From the NCBI GenBank assembly GCA_001642415.1, contig LTDK01000144.1, positions 38,118-102,117 on the forward strand: a stretch of DNA of 64,000 nt, in the 5' to 3' direction. Below the pieces are notes generated by a model that searched no databases, had not been told where the DNA came from, and was given only the letters and a program-made list of their open reading frames with translations. Shown here in pieces: positions 45,612 through 54,822 of the stretch (positions are counted from its first letter, which is position 1; every line of letters starts with the position of its first letter). The translations under genes and the position numbers were made by a program. The stretch is from Nematocida ironsii. Taxonomy: Eukaryota; Microsporidia.

Positions 45612-46658
45612 CTATTTCTTGTCTTTTCTCTTTTTTTGCTTGGCTATGTATGCTGGGTGTGTTACATCTATATTAAAGTCTGCATTGTTTTCCTTTGCAA
45701 ATCGCGTGTCTTCTCCCAGTAAAACAGCTTCACTGCTTTCTTCAGCCTCTTCTTCAGTGCTGCTTTCAATTAAAATATCATCATTCTCAACAGATGCCAC
45801 ACTCTTTTTGGCCTTCTCGGGCTCTTCTATCTGCTCCTCTGTAGAATTCTCTTCTTTGCCAGGCAGTTGTATTTGCATGGTCTTCTTGTAGTAGCTCTGC
45901 TTCTCCTCATCATCAGATGCATCTATTAAGTTGTCCGCCACATCAAGATCAATATCATTTACGAATAAGTCTTTTAAGTATCGGTCGCGCACTGGGTCTT
46001 CGTCCCACCGCAGCTGTGGCTTAGTGCTATAAAGAGGATTAATTGGTATTCTTGCAATTTTCTCTGTTGAACTTGTTATTTCCTCAACTAGCTTATCGTC
46101 TATAACATAATCATCTGGAATAAAGCGGGCGTCAATGAAATTATAGGTGTTTTCTATCTCCTGTCCATCAATTGCCATGTACAGCTCTTTCCCTACATCA
46201 GAGTTTTCTACCTCCACAACAGCATAAAAGTACTTCATTTTCTTTTTCAAGTATTCTCTTATTTCCATTTCTTTGGTCTCCTCATTTATATCTAAGTTCA
46301 TAATCGCCTGCTCGTCATGTCCCTCAACTGCCATTTCTCTACACCCCAGCTTTGTCTTGTAGAGTGCAACTTTCTTTATTTGCCCTTTTGGCACAAACGC
46401 ATTAACCACCTTATATACCTCGTGGACACCAATTGAGTCCCAGTCCACATTCATTATGGCAACTCTGCTTGATGCATCTCCAAGAGGCGCATCTTGCTGT
46501 GGCAGCAAATCCTTGGGAGTTATTTGAACCGCAGTTTCTTCTATTTCCTGTATAGCTGGCTCGCTTTCTTTTCTTCTTTTCTTATCCTCTTCAGAGGACT
46601 TCGCTCCTGTAAACTTCTTCTTTTGAGCCTTCTGGGCAGATTCTGTGCTATATTTCAT
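45612..46658 (-). CDS. ESF1: ESF1-like nucleolar rRNA-processing protein
   Basis: 348 residues, about half of yeast Esf1 (628). Esf1 is needed for early pre-18S rRNA processing in the nucleolus. 'SSRVAIMNVDWDSIGVHEVY', 'PKGQIKKVALYKTKLG', 'EYLKKKMKYFYAVVEVEN', 'NFIDARFIPDDYVID' and 'QLRWDEDPVRDRYL' follow the Esf1 order ('SRRLAI.NLDWD...', '...YYYAVV.C', 'F.DLRF.PD', 'LTWDEDD..R'). The C-terminal 'DTRFAKENNADFNIDVTHPAY' matches 'D.RF...F...DFAIDPT.P.F'. Most acidic spacer sequence has been lost. The start is ATG 46658, 21 bp from the divergent ATG at 46680. Confidence 0.9.
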   Translation of the reverse strand: MKYSTESAQKAQKKKFTGAKSSEEDKKRRKESEPAIQEIEETAVQITPKDLLPQQDAPLGDASSRVAIMNVDWDSIGVHEVYKVVNAFVPKGQIKKVALYKTKLGCREMAVEGHDEQAIMNLDINEETKEMEIREYLKKKMKYFYAVVEVENSDVGKELYMAIDGQEIENTYNFIDARFIPDDYVIDDKLVEEITSSTEKIARIPINPLYSTKPQLRWDEDPVRDRYLKDLFVNDIDLDVADNLIDASDDEEKQSYYKKTMQIQLPGKEENSTEEQIEEPEKAKKSVASVENDDILIESSTEEEAEESSEAVLLGEDTRFAKENNADFNIDVTHPAYIAKQKKRKDKK

Positions 46659-46679
46659 CGTAAATTTTTTTCAGTCTTG
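46659..46679. promoter_or_regulatory. 21-bp divergent start region
   Basis: Only 21 bp lie between two divergent ATGs (ESF1 and 46680). The promoters must therefore overlap the opposite coding regions, an extreme case of compaction. Confidence 0.5.
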
Positions 46680-47672
46680 ATGCCTTCTATAAGAAAAATA
46701 AAGCAAAGAATTCAAGCATACAAAAGCACTGTAGCCCTTCTGAACCATAAAATAAAGAAGCTTGAAACAAAAGTCGGTGACATGACGGAAATTCTTCAGG
46801 AAAGCATTGAGGAGGGAGAGATACGCAATAAAACAAAAGAAAAAAGAAAGCGAAAGCTAGATGAGTGCAATAATGAAGTAAAATTGCTAGACATTGAAGA
46901 AAAAGCAAAAACCAATATGGTTGAGGCGCTTAAGGAAATATTCGACACGTTCAATATAATGGAGCAGCCTGAGATAAGAAGAATATTTTTAAAGATATTG
47001 CCATATCTAGACAACTCGCTAAAGTACTTAATTCTACACGATATAGTTCTTTTTTCTCGGGATCTAGACAAGTATTCTACGGTCTACAGCATTCTATATT
47101 CTGATGCGATTGAGAAGGATGGAAGTGAGATAAGTGATGTGCTTGAAACCATCTACTACTACAGCATTGCAGAAGAAGCAATAGACGGGCTGAAGAGCCG
47201 ATGCATTTCAATTCTAGAGAAATATGCAACAAGAACTGTGTTTGTGGAGGAAAGAATTGTTCCAGAAGTCTTTGATGCTGTCACATCTATCCGCCTCTAT
47301 TCGAAAGTTCTTGACTGGTGCTGGACATATAATGAGTTTATACGGGACATTCTATACCCAGAGCTGAAGAAGTCAGAAAGTGCATTTGCGGTTCTTGTTT
47401 TATCTGCAATATATGCAGAGTGGAATAAGTCTCTTTCTCCGCACAAAAGCCTAGAGTATGTTATCCAGATTTTGGATAAGGTGGCCGGAGTGGGAACTGG
47501 CGAGGAAATCACCCCATCAATGCACTCACTAGAGGCCCAGCTTGCAAGTGCTCTTATGCTACGGCAGTTCCGGCCAGGTGCTTCAGTTAAGTGGCACAGA
47601 AAAAGAATTGACGAGGCATCTGACGAACAGAAGGCCCTAATTGAGTCGGTATGGAAAATATCGTTCTTTTAA
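46680..47672 (+). CDS. Helical protein with N-terminal coiled coil, unknown (GCFC-like candidate)
   Basis: 330 residues from the first ATG (46680). An N-terminal coiled coil (~5-40, IRKIKQRIQAYKSTVALLNH) and a charged EEGEIRNKTKEKRKRK stretch are followed by a HEAT-like helical domain to the end. The segment 'YSKVLDWCWTYNEFIRDILY' with a later 'ALIESVWKISFF' slightly recalls GCFC-type splicing/transcription factors, but this is weak. It shares a 21-bp divergent start region with ESF1, suggesting co-expression. Function unknown. Confidence 0.6.
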   Translation: MPSIRKIKQRIQAYKSTVALLNHKIKKLETKVGDMTEILQESIEEGEIRNKTKEKRKRKLDECNNEVKLLDIEEKAKTNMVEALKEIFDTFNIMEQPEIRRIFLKILPYLDNSLKYLILHDIVLFSRDLDKYSTVYSILYSDAIEKDGSEISDVLETIYYYSIAEEAIDGLKSRCISILEKYATRTVFVEERIVPEVFDAVTSIRLYSKVLDWCWTYNEFIRDILYPELKKSESAFAVLVLSAIYAEWNKSLSPHKSLEYVIQILDKVAGVGTGEEITPSMHSLEAQLASALMLRQFRPGASVKWHRKRIDEASDEQKALIESVWKISFF

Positions 47673-47744
47673 TGAACAGCAGGTAATTTTTGTTTCTGAA
47701 GAGATAAAGCACCAGCAGTTGTAAATTTTTTTTACTCTAATTAA

Positions 47745-48689
47745 ATGTTCAATAAAGACACCATCGACTCACTGCCATCAGAGGCTAAAAAGGAGCTTGC
47801 TTCCCTAGCAGAAAAGTATAAAAAGGGTGAGATAAATGCATCGGAATATAAAAAATGCTGCACCGATGTAATAATGGAGCATAATGAAGAGAAGGAAGAA
47901 GACACAGCGCCACAGGAGGTTAGAAGAGGAAGGCCTTCTAGCAAGGATGACCAGAAGCCAGAATACATGAGCGATATAATTCATTATGCTGGAGTTAACC
48001 TAAAGGAAGAGGCACTTAACATTGCAAATGAAGCAGAGGAAAGTCTTCCCTTTGATGACATGAAAGGAAAGGTGTATGACTACAAGAATGCAATGGAGTC
48101 TCTTTTCGATATGAGAATATACAGTTATTTCTTGGAGAAGATAAGCAAACTTCGAGAAATTGGGGTGAGCGATGATGCTTCAAACATTCTCTTTCAGGCA
48201 GCAAAGAGAAAGATACTTGACCTTCTTGAAAAAATGATACAGCAGAGCAAAGTCCGCATGGATGTCTCCCGAAATGACTATTTAATTCGAATAGAAAATG
48301 ATAGAAGGCGGCAGATGTGGTTTTTGGAGCAGGAGGAAAAGCTGGAAATGGATAAATATCGCCAGAAAAAAGAGGGAGATGAAGCAGAAGGAAAGAAGAA
48401 GTGGAGAAAAGCCCTACAGGATAGAGAAGACTTGATCATTAAAAAAAGACTTAGCAATAATGTAGCACTCGCAGCACTTGGCAGTCAGCCAAAAAGCTGG
48501 ATGTCTGCAGGTACACAAAGTGCAGATGACGGGTCAACTCCATATTTAACACTATTTCAAGGGTCAGATGAAAGAGCACAAAAGACAAGTAATGCCAGAA
48601 TCATTATTAAGGAAGACTTTTTGAACGTTCTATCTCGTGACAAGCGTTATAACAAATCAATCTTCACCATAAAACATACTTATCTGTAA
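47745..48689 (+). CDS. TAF4: TFIID subunit TAF4
   Basis: 314 residues. TAF4 pairs with TAF12 through a histone-like fold and helps hold TFIID together. The C-terminal TAF4 domain is recognisable: 'DIIHYAGVNLKEEALNI', 'KISKLREIGVSDDASNILFQ' and 'KILDLLEKMIQQSKVR' (histone-fold helices), 'NDRRRQMWFLEQEEKLEMDK', then the hallmark 'KKRLSNNVALAALG' ('..NATALAALG' in other TAF4s), and finally 'ARIIIKEDFLNVLSRDK', matching the conserved end ('R....DL...LE....'). Residues ~5-45 could be a short RST-like helical module. The N-terminal Gln-rich region of animal TAF4 is absent. A spacer of 72 bp follows the previous gene. Confidence 0.85.
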   Translation: MFNKDTIDSLPSEAKKELASLAEKYKKGEINASEYKKCCTDVIMEHNEEKEEDTAPQEVRRGRPSSKDDQKPEYMSDIIHYAGVNLKEEALNIANEAEESLPFDDMKGKVYDYKNAMESLFDMRIYSYFLEKISKLREIGVSDDASNILFQAAKRKILDLLEKMIQQSKVRMDVSRNDYLIRIENDRRRQMWFLEQEEKLEMDKYRQKKEGDEAEGKKKWRKALQDREDLIIKKRLSNNVALAALGSQPKSWMSAGTQSADDGSTPYLTLFQGSDERAQKTSNARIIIKEDFLNVLSRDKRYNKSIFTIKHTYL

Positions 48690-49427
48690 GATAACTATCA
48701 AAATAAAGTCTGTGTGTTCTATATGTGTTTTTGTGCTATTTATGTGATGCCCACACTGTACGCTTTAACTATTTATACTTTTTTTAAAATTGTATTGATC
48801 TTAATAGCTATACCTTAAATCCGCTAAACTTTACAGAAGAATTATCCTGAGAATAGAATAAAGCATAGACAGCCATTAAAAACATATTTTTGAAATATCT
48901 AGGAAATGTCAGATGTCTAGATAATTAAAAGCGTGCCAATCTTCTATAAGCTACATAAACGTTGGGCTATATTCGCCATATTTAATCTCATCTGGCTTCT
49001 TTTTAACATACCTTTTCGACTACTTACTATGCCCCATTCATGTGCTATATACTCTACTTATATATAGTTCAAATGCCGCCAGTTGCTGTTTTATAAATAT
49101 GCTAATTTTATACTGGAATTGGCATTAGTGTTGCACACACCATGCTTAATTCATCAAAATTTATTTTCAAGCCGTTGAATATTACTGCACTATTCTATCC
49201 AAATAATAAATTATTTTATTTTACCTTTATTTATGCATTTATAATTTAGTGGATGCTAATTTATTTCCATTTCTTACCTCTCATAAAATATTTAAGTACA
49301 TGTAACTTGAATATATTAAAATAAAATTTGTCTATTTCCTATATAGACTACTAAATAATACTCAAAGTGAAAATATATATGCTAAGCAGTATATACTACT
49401 AATTTTATAACTTTAAAGTTTATCACT
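48690..49427. other. Convergent intergenic region
   Basis: 738 bp between stop codons of TAF4 and GFA1; AT-rich, no gene or repeat recognised. Confidence 0.5.
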
Positions 49428-51482
49428 TTATTCAACAGTCACGGACTTAGCCAAATTTCTTGGCTGGTCCACATCAATTCCTAAACTAGTTGCTGTGTAA
49501 TAAGCAAGTATTTGAAGAACAACCACATTTACAATTCCTTGAATGCAGTCAGATACTTCTGGGACTATAATTTTTAATGCATTACCAAGTTGTTTAGCTG
49601 TGCGCTCTGTACAAATAACGATTGGCTTACCTCCTCGAGATATGACCTGTTCGTATGAATTCTGTGACTTTCCTTCTGATGGGTCAGTTAAAATCATAAT
49701 AATTCTCTTCTTTTCATCAACTAATGCAAGTGGCCCGTGCTTTAGCTCTCCCGCGCCTATTCCTTCGCTGTGAATGTATGTTATTTCTTTGATTTTTAAT
49801 GCACCCTCCAAGCTAGTGGCCAGCTGGTACCCTCTTCCTAGAAGTAAAATACTGCTTTCAGTCTTAAGCATGGTTTCAGAAATTTGCTTCAATCCCTGCT
49901 CGTCTTTAAGAACTGCCTGGATTGAGGTAGAAAGGCCTTGCAAGTCTTTTATTATTTCTTTTCTTCTTTCAAATGTGTGTGAGTTGTTTTGGCCTATCTG
50001 TATAGCAAGAAGAGCAAGTGCAACTGACTGACTGGTGTATGCCTTAGTACTTGCTACACCTATCTCTGGCCCTGCGTTTATATGAATACCACAATCTGTC
50101 TCTCTGGAAATTGTACTTCCTACTACATTTGTGATTCCTACACTAAGCGCTCCTCTTTCTTTAATATACCGGAGAGCTATTAAAGAGTCTGCAGTCTCTC
50201 CACTCTGACTTACAAATATACAGCAGTCTGACCTTGATATAGGCGGTGACCTGTCATTAAAATCACTTGCTATTTCAATTGTGGAAGGAATGCCTGTGAG
50301 TTCTTCAAAAAGCCCTCTCATCTGCAAAGATGCATAAGAGCTAGTACCACATGCTATGAAAATAAATCGAGAAGACTTTCTAAGTGTATCTAGCCACTCT
50401 CCAATCCCTCCCAGCTTTACAACTGACTCTTCAAAGTTCACACGACCTCTCATTGTGTTTACAACTGAGTCTTTCTGCTCGTGTATCTCTTTAAGCATAA
50501 AGTGTGGGTAGTTTCCCTTCATAATATCACACAGAGTTCCAGTGACTTCCTCAAGTGGTCGGAATGATTTTCCTCCCGGCGCACTCTTAATAATCTCTAG
50601 ACCTTTTACTGTAACATGTGCAATGTCTCCATTTTCCAGGGTAAGCAGTGTTTTTGTGTGCTCAATAATTGCTGCTGAGTCAGAACTAAAGAATATTTCT
50701 AGCGGCTGTGCATTGCTATCAGACTCCATGACAAACACTCTGCTGACAGATCTAGACAGCTCTCCTGGCTTTGATCCTATTCTTGGGGTACCTACTGGTG
50801 TACTAATCGAAATAGTAGGCTCTTTAGAGGTTATCACATCAATTGAGTCCTGCTGAACAATTGATGTTCCACGTACACCAATCAGCAAAGGACTTCCCCT
50901 TCTTGCAGCCACCACTTCATTTGGGAAATGTTTACTTACAACAAGAAATGCAAAAGCTCCATCCAGCTGATGAACAGCCTCATTCACTAGCTCTGAGAAG
51001 CTCAGAGTAATTCCTCGGGCCACACACTTTCTGTATATGAATAAAATAACCTGAGCAATACTTTCAGTGTCTGTTTCACTCTGGAAAGTCTGTCCGTGCC
51101 CCGTGAGGATCTCCTTTAGACTTTTGTAATTGTTAATGATTCCATTGTGTACTACAAAGAATTCGTTGTCCTGACTTGGAATTGGATGACAGTTCTTCTC
51201 AGATGGCTCTCCATGGGTGGCCCATCTTGTGTGTGCTATCCCTATATTAGAATTGGCACTTTTTTCCTGTATGTTTTTTGTAGAGGCCTCAATATGATCT
51301 ACCAGTGCCTGCACCTTTCCTGTTTTTTTAAATGCTTGATACTCACCATCAACATCAATAGCAACTCCAGCTGAGTCATATCCTCTGTATTCTAGTCTTT
51401 TCAACCCATTGGTTAACATTGTCAAAACTTCTTTTTTATTTGCCTTCTTATTGTAGCTACAATAGCCAAATATTCCACACAT
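49428..51482 (-). CDS. GFA1: Glutamine-fructose-6-phosphate aminotransferase
   Basis: 684 residues, full length. It converts fructose-6-phosphate and glutamine to glucosamine-6-phosphate and glutamate, the first step to UDP-GlcNAc and chitin (spore wall). The N-terminal amidotransferase has the nucleophile Cys2 ('MCGIFGYC'), 'RLEYRGYDSAGVAI', 'GIAHTRWATHGEPSEKNCHP' and 'VVHNGIINNY'. Two SIS domains follow: 'CGTSSYAS', 'SQSGETADSLIALR', 'GPEIGVASTKAYTSQ', and 'LGRGYQLATSLEGALKIKEI' with 'HSEGIGAGELKHGPLAL'. The end 'DVDQPRNLAKSVTVE' is canonical. The fungal-type insert in the amidotransferase half is present (about 200-250). Cytosolic. Confidence 0.98.
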   Translation of the reverse strand: MCGIFGYCSYNKKANKKEVLTMLTNGLKRLEYRGYDSAGVAIDVDGEYQAFKKTGKVQALVDHIEASTKNIQEKSANSNIGIAHTRWATHGEPSEKNCHPIPSQDNEFFVVHNGIINNYKSLKEILTGHGQTFQSETDTESIAQVILFIYRKCVARGITLSFSELVNEAVHQLDGAFAFLVVSKHFPNEVVAARRGSPLLIGVRGTSIVQQDSIDVITSKEPTISISTPVGTPRIGSKPGELSRSVSRVFVMESDSNAQPLEIFFSSDSAAIIEHTKTLLTLENGDIAHVTVKGLEIIKSAPGGKSFRPLEEVTGTLCDIMKGNYPHFMLKEIHEQKDSVVNTMRGRVNFEESVVKLGGIGEWLDTLRKSSRFIFIACGTSSYASLQMRGLFEELTGIPSTIEIASDFNDRSPPISRSDCCIFVSQSGETADSLIALRYIKERGALSVGITNVVGSTISRETDCGIHINAGPEIGVASTKAYTSQSVALALLAIQIGQNNSHTFERRKEIIKDLQGLSTSIQAVLKDEQGLKQISETMLKTESSILLLGRGYQLATSLEGALKIKEITYIHSEGIGAGELKHGPLALVDEKKRIIMILTDPSEGKSQNSYEQVISRGGKPIVICTERTAKQLGNALKIIVPEVSDCIQGIVNVVVLQILAYYTATSLGIDVDQPRNLAKSVTVE

Positions 51483-52160
51483 ACAAATATGAAAATCTTC
51501 CCATATTTATATTTTTAAGATATTTTTGTTTAGTATCTAATTGGTTCATTATTAATGTTTCTATTTGCCTGTTCGTGTATATAAATTCACTGGTTGGTTT
51601 GTTTTTATAATTGGTATATTTTGCTTCACTGATTTTTGTTGCCTTGAATTACCTTTTAGAAGCCACAATTTCTATATAGCCCGAGATTCTACAAAAACTA
51701 TATTGTTCTTGTCTACAATTCGTATAGGCCAAATTACACATTACATGGCCGGTTTATGTTCTTATTCAATAATATGATATAGCTCGATCTAATATTTAGT
51801 ACTTTAGAGGCTATAATTCTCTAGTCATATGTGTAGTATAATAATTAAATGTACGTGCTTGGAATAAAATATTCCTATAATATTTCATATTGTGTATAAG
51901 TAATTCAAATTAAAAATAAAAAATAAATTAAAATCCGTACTCAGGAATAAACTTAAAATAGGAATATGAACGAATTTAAAATAAATTAATAAAAATAATT
52001 AAGGCGATTTAAATATAGAAAATAAAGCAATTCTCAAAGAAAATACCACACAGTGAGATTGCCGTATTTTTATTATACATCATATTTCATTATTTTCAGA
52101 TAACCAGAAAATAAATAAAAGCAATTTTATTAGCATACTAAAAAAATAAAAATTATTATA
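51483..52160. other. Divergent intergenic region
   Basis: 678 bp without a supported gene; it separates the housekeeping block from the second accessory island. The last 200 bp are strongly A-rich. Confidence 0.5.
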
Positions 52161-53009
52161 ATGAACAATAGAGTAATCTCAGAAGATGGCATAGCTCATA
52201 AAGAAAATGCAATAATAAAAGACAACCAAAATACTGAATTTGTTGAACTCAATGAAATATATACCGCCCCCGTGAATGCTAAATCTAGATCAGTCGATCA
52301 GATTAGTACTCTGGTGATTAAAAAGCCTGCTATTGAAATTGATATAGAAGTTGCGTCTGAAAACAATGATGGTGTAAAAAAGGCACAAAATATTGATATT
52401 AATTTTATAAAGCTTAGTGTTTATGCCAATGCAGTTGTATCTGCTATACTATTATTATCAACATTTCACACTGGGCTGTTATTAATGATTTTAGTGAAAG
52501 GAGTAAAAACAAATTATACTTCGCCATTTCTAGATAGAGTTCCTATTAACATACCCTTCCTACCAAGTAAGTATATACTAGAGATATATGGCGTGGCAAA
52601 TATTGTTATATGTGGATTCGTGTTTTTTAAACACATTATACTAATATTAAGTATAGCTACAAATGCAGGAGCCATTCAGTTTAACTTGCTATTTGGTATG
52701 CTCATTTGTCTTATAGTGTGTATAGCTTATGTGTTGGGATTCATAGTTGGGAATGTTGCTGGCTTAGTGGCTATTCGCGAACTAATTCTTCTTTTTATAT
52801 CCTTCCATACTCTACATCTTATAATAAGTATGCTCACTATGAAGTTGCATAAATTTGCAAATGCTCAAAAATATTTGGTGCTTGACTTCTTGGGATCGTG
52901 CATAGACAAAGTATTGACTGCCGTCTATTATATTAATTCTATCATATTTATTTCACTAAACATAGTACTAGTATACAATTTATTTGCCTGGACTAATATA
53001 AAAGCATAG
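52161..53009 (+). CDS. Multi-pass membrane protein, unknown
   Basis: 282 residues. A hydrophilic N-terminus (~1-85) is followed by about five hydrophobic segments: LSVYANAVVSAILLLSTFHT, YGVANIVICGFVFFKHIILI, LLFGMLICLIVCIAYVLGFI, LILLFISFHTLHLIISML and AVYYINSIIFISLNIVLVYN. No transporter signature was recognised. No signal peptide; the N-terminus is probably cytosolic. It precedes the 448-residue gene by 96 bp on the same strand. Microsporidia-specific membrane families of this type are often expanded, but no paralog lies in the window. Confidence 0.65.
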   Translation: MNNRVISEDGIAHKENAIIKDNQNTEFVELNEIYTAPVNAKSRSVDQISTLVIKKPAIEIDIEVASENNDGVKKAQNIDINFIKLSVYANAVVSAILLLSTFHTGLLLMILVKGVKTNYTSPFLDRVPINIPFLPSKYILEIYGVANIVICGFVFFKHIILILSIATNAGAIQFNLLFGMLICLIVCIAYVLGFIVGNVAGLVAIRELILLFISFHTLHLIISMLTMKLHKFANAQKYLVLDFLGSCIDKVLTAVYYINSIIFISLNIVLVYNLFAWTNIKA

Positions 53010-53105
53010 TATTTTCACTGGTTAGAAATAAATAATATAAAAATCAAGTTAAAGCATATTTAAATTTCAATTTATAAACTTGTTTCACTATTTAAAATTT
53101 TTAGA

Positions 53106-54452
53106 ATGTACTCCAATAATGATGCACTGAGATCAAATTTAGGAAACATTTTATTTGCTAACGATAATGGAACAGAGTCATCATTCTATGAACAAAGGCA
53201 CATAATATACACAGCGCTAAATATGCATGCAAGAAGAGTTCTTTTTAAAGAGGAGTTCCCAGAATTAAATAATTTAGCATACAATGCATTTATGGTATTT
53301 CTAAGCCAGTATATTGAAAGAATTATAGAATATAACCAGGATGTGGTTATATCCTCAATTGACAAAGCGATAGAAAAGACTAGAATGTTTGTGAGGGGCA
53401 TTTATGATGCTGGAAAAGACATCAAGAACGATGTACAGAGAGAAGCATATTATAATTTTATGAATACCAACCATCTATTTATATTGGATAAAAATTTACT
53501 TGACTGGTATATACGAAATGATATCATGGATGCCCTGTCCAATAATGTGTATGCACAAACACTGGGGCCGATTGATGCTTTTGACGCATTAAATTATCTT
53601 TTTAAGCTGACTAGCTCTGGAAAGTGTTCTAGATTGCAGAGGGTATTAGATATAATAACAGAATTTGGAGGAATGCTTGCTGGGCAAGATGGAGAGGAAA
53701 GTGCAGGGTCAAATTTGTATCGATTGGGGCTAGACAATGATGATGTTTACTCGCTGTATGTATTTGTATGCACAAACCATATTGGAGTTAATGTGGCAGT
53801 GCAGCTAATAAAAGAGGTAATTTCTGCTAAAAGACAGCAAAAAAATGGATTTCCGATTATACAGAACATATACAGCGCACTATTCTTCATGATAGAAAAA
53901 ACACATAATTTATCAGATACTGCTATATATACAAAGAACGTGTTTAAATACATTTTGAAGGATCTTCAGCGCTACAAAAACCCTGGTTCTATCGAGTTCA
54001 TAGACGATCTTAAGCCATTGCGTGAAAGATACCCTATTGACTTGGATTCTTTTGTAGAAAATGTTTCTGATGTATATAGAGCATGTATGCAGAAAAAAAT
54101 AGGTGCTATTTTTAGCTCGCCTATTCCCATATTAATAGATAACGGGCTTAACCAAGATGAGTTAGAACTAATCGATGCTATACATAAACATACAATTTCT
54201 CCTGATGATTCTCCTGCTTACCAAGGCACACCAAAAGAATTCTTACTCGGCCTATTAATAATTTTTATATTATTGGCAATTGCCATATTCATAATGTGGT
54301 GCATTATATCGCAAATAATTTTGAACGATCAAGTCTCTTCATTTATAAAGAGAATACTGCACAAAATATACATGAATGTATCCTATCTCTTTTTAAAGGT
54401 GCTAGAAAAGACAAAAAGTTTACAGTTATTAGATTATAAGATGATTAATTAA
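53106..54452 (+). CDS. Single-pass membrane protein with a large helical body, unknown
   Basis: 448 residues. No signal peptide. The helical body (~1-370) contains an 'MHARRVLFKEEFPELNNL' start region and many amphipathic helices. One strong hydrophobic segment (FLLGLLIIFILLAIAIFIMW, ~377-400) lies near the C-terminus, with a ~50-residue basic tail after it. The architecture resembles the 384-residue product at 39494 in the other accessory island, but the sequences do not match clearly. Unknown. Confidence 0.65.
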   Translation: MYSNNDALRSNLGNILFANDNGTESSFYEQRHIIYTALNMHARRVLFKEEFPELNNLAYNAFMVFLSQYIERIIEYNQDVVISSIDKAIEKTRMFVRGIYDAGKDIKNDVQREAYYNFMNTNHLFILDKNLLDWYIRNDIMDALSNNVYAQTLGPIDAFDALNYLFKLTSSGKCSRLQRVLDIITEFGGMLAGQDGEESAGSNLYRLGLDNDDVYSLYVFVCTNHIGVNVAVQLIKEVISAKRQQKNGFPIIQNIYSALFFMIEKTHNLSDTAIYTKNVFKYILKDLQRYKNPGSIEFIDDLKPLRERYPIDLDSFVENVSDVYRACMQKKIGAIFSSPIPILIDNGLNQDELELIDAIHKHTISPDDSPAYQGTPKEFLLGLLIIFILLAIAIFIMWCIISQIILNDQVSSFIKRILHKIYMNVSYLFLKVLEKTKSLQLLDYKMIN

Positions 54453-54822
54453 TTTTATCCACTACAAACTAGCTTATCTATTGTTATATAACTAGGAATG
54501 TTGTATATATGTATTTTTGTAGTGCATTAAGCCAAATAAAGTATATTTTTATATAATGTGAACTAACCGCACTAAATGGCATCTAACATGCTTGAGTCCT
54601 ATTCTTCATTTCGCACACTCTTAATTTGATAATTCGGCTTCCTTTTATGCATAGGAATTTTTTACTTGTTTTATTAACCTTCTAGTTTAACTAAATTAAA
54701 TAAATTATTATTGAAAAAAACCACTCTATATTCTGTTAATACAATTTGCAGATTATAATAAAAAGGCCAATCCACATAAGAAACAAAAAACCACACCAAT
54801 CATATAATAAACCTTTAATTTA
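54453..54822. other. Convergent intergenic region
   Basis: 370 bp between stop codons; AT-rich, nothing recognised. Confidence 0.5.

Noticed and set aside
48690..49427. A possible tRNA or other RNA gene in gaps such as this one
   Set aside because: No A-box/B-box pair or cloverleaf could be formed in any gap I examined by eye.
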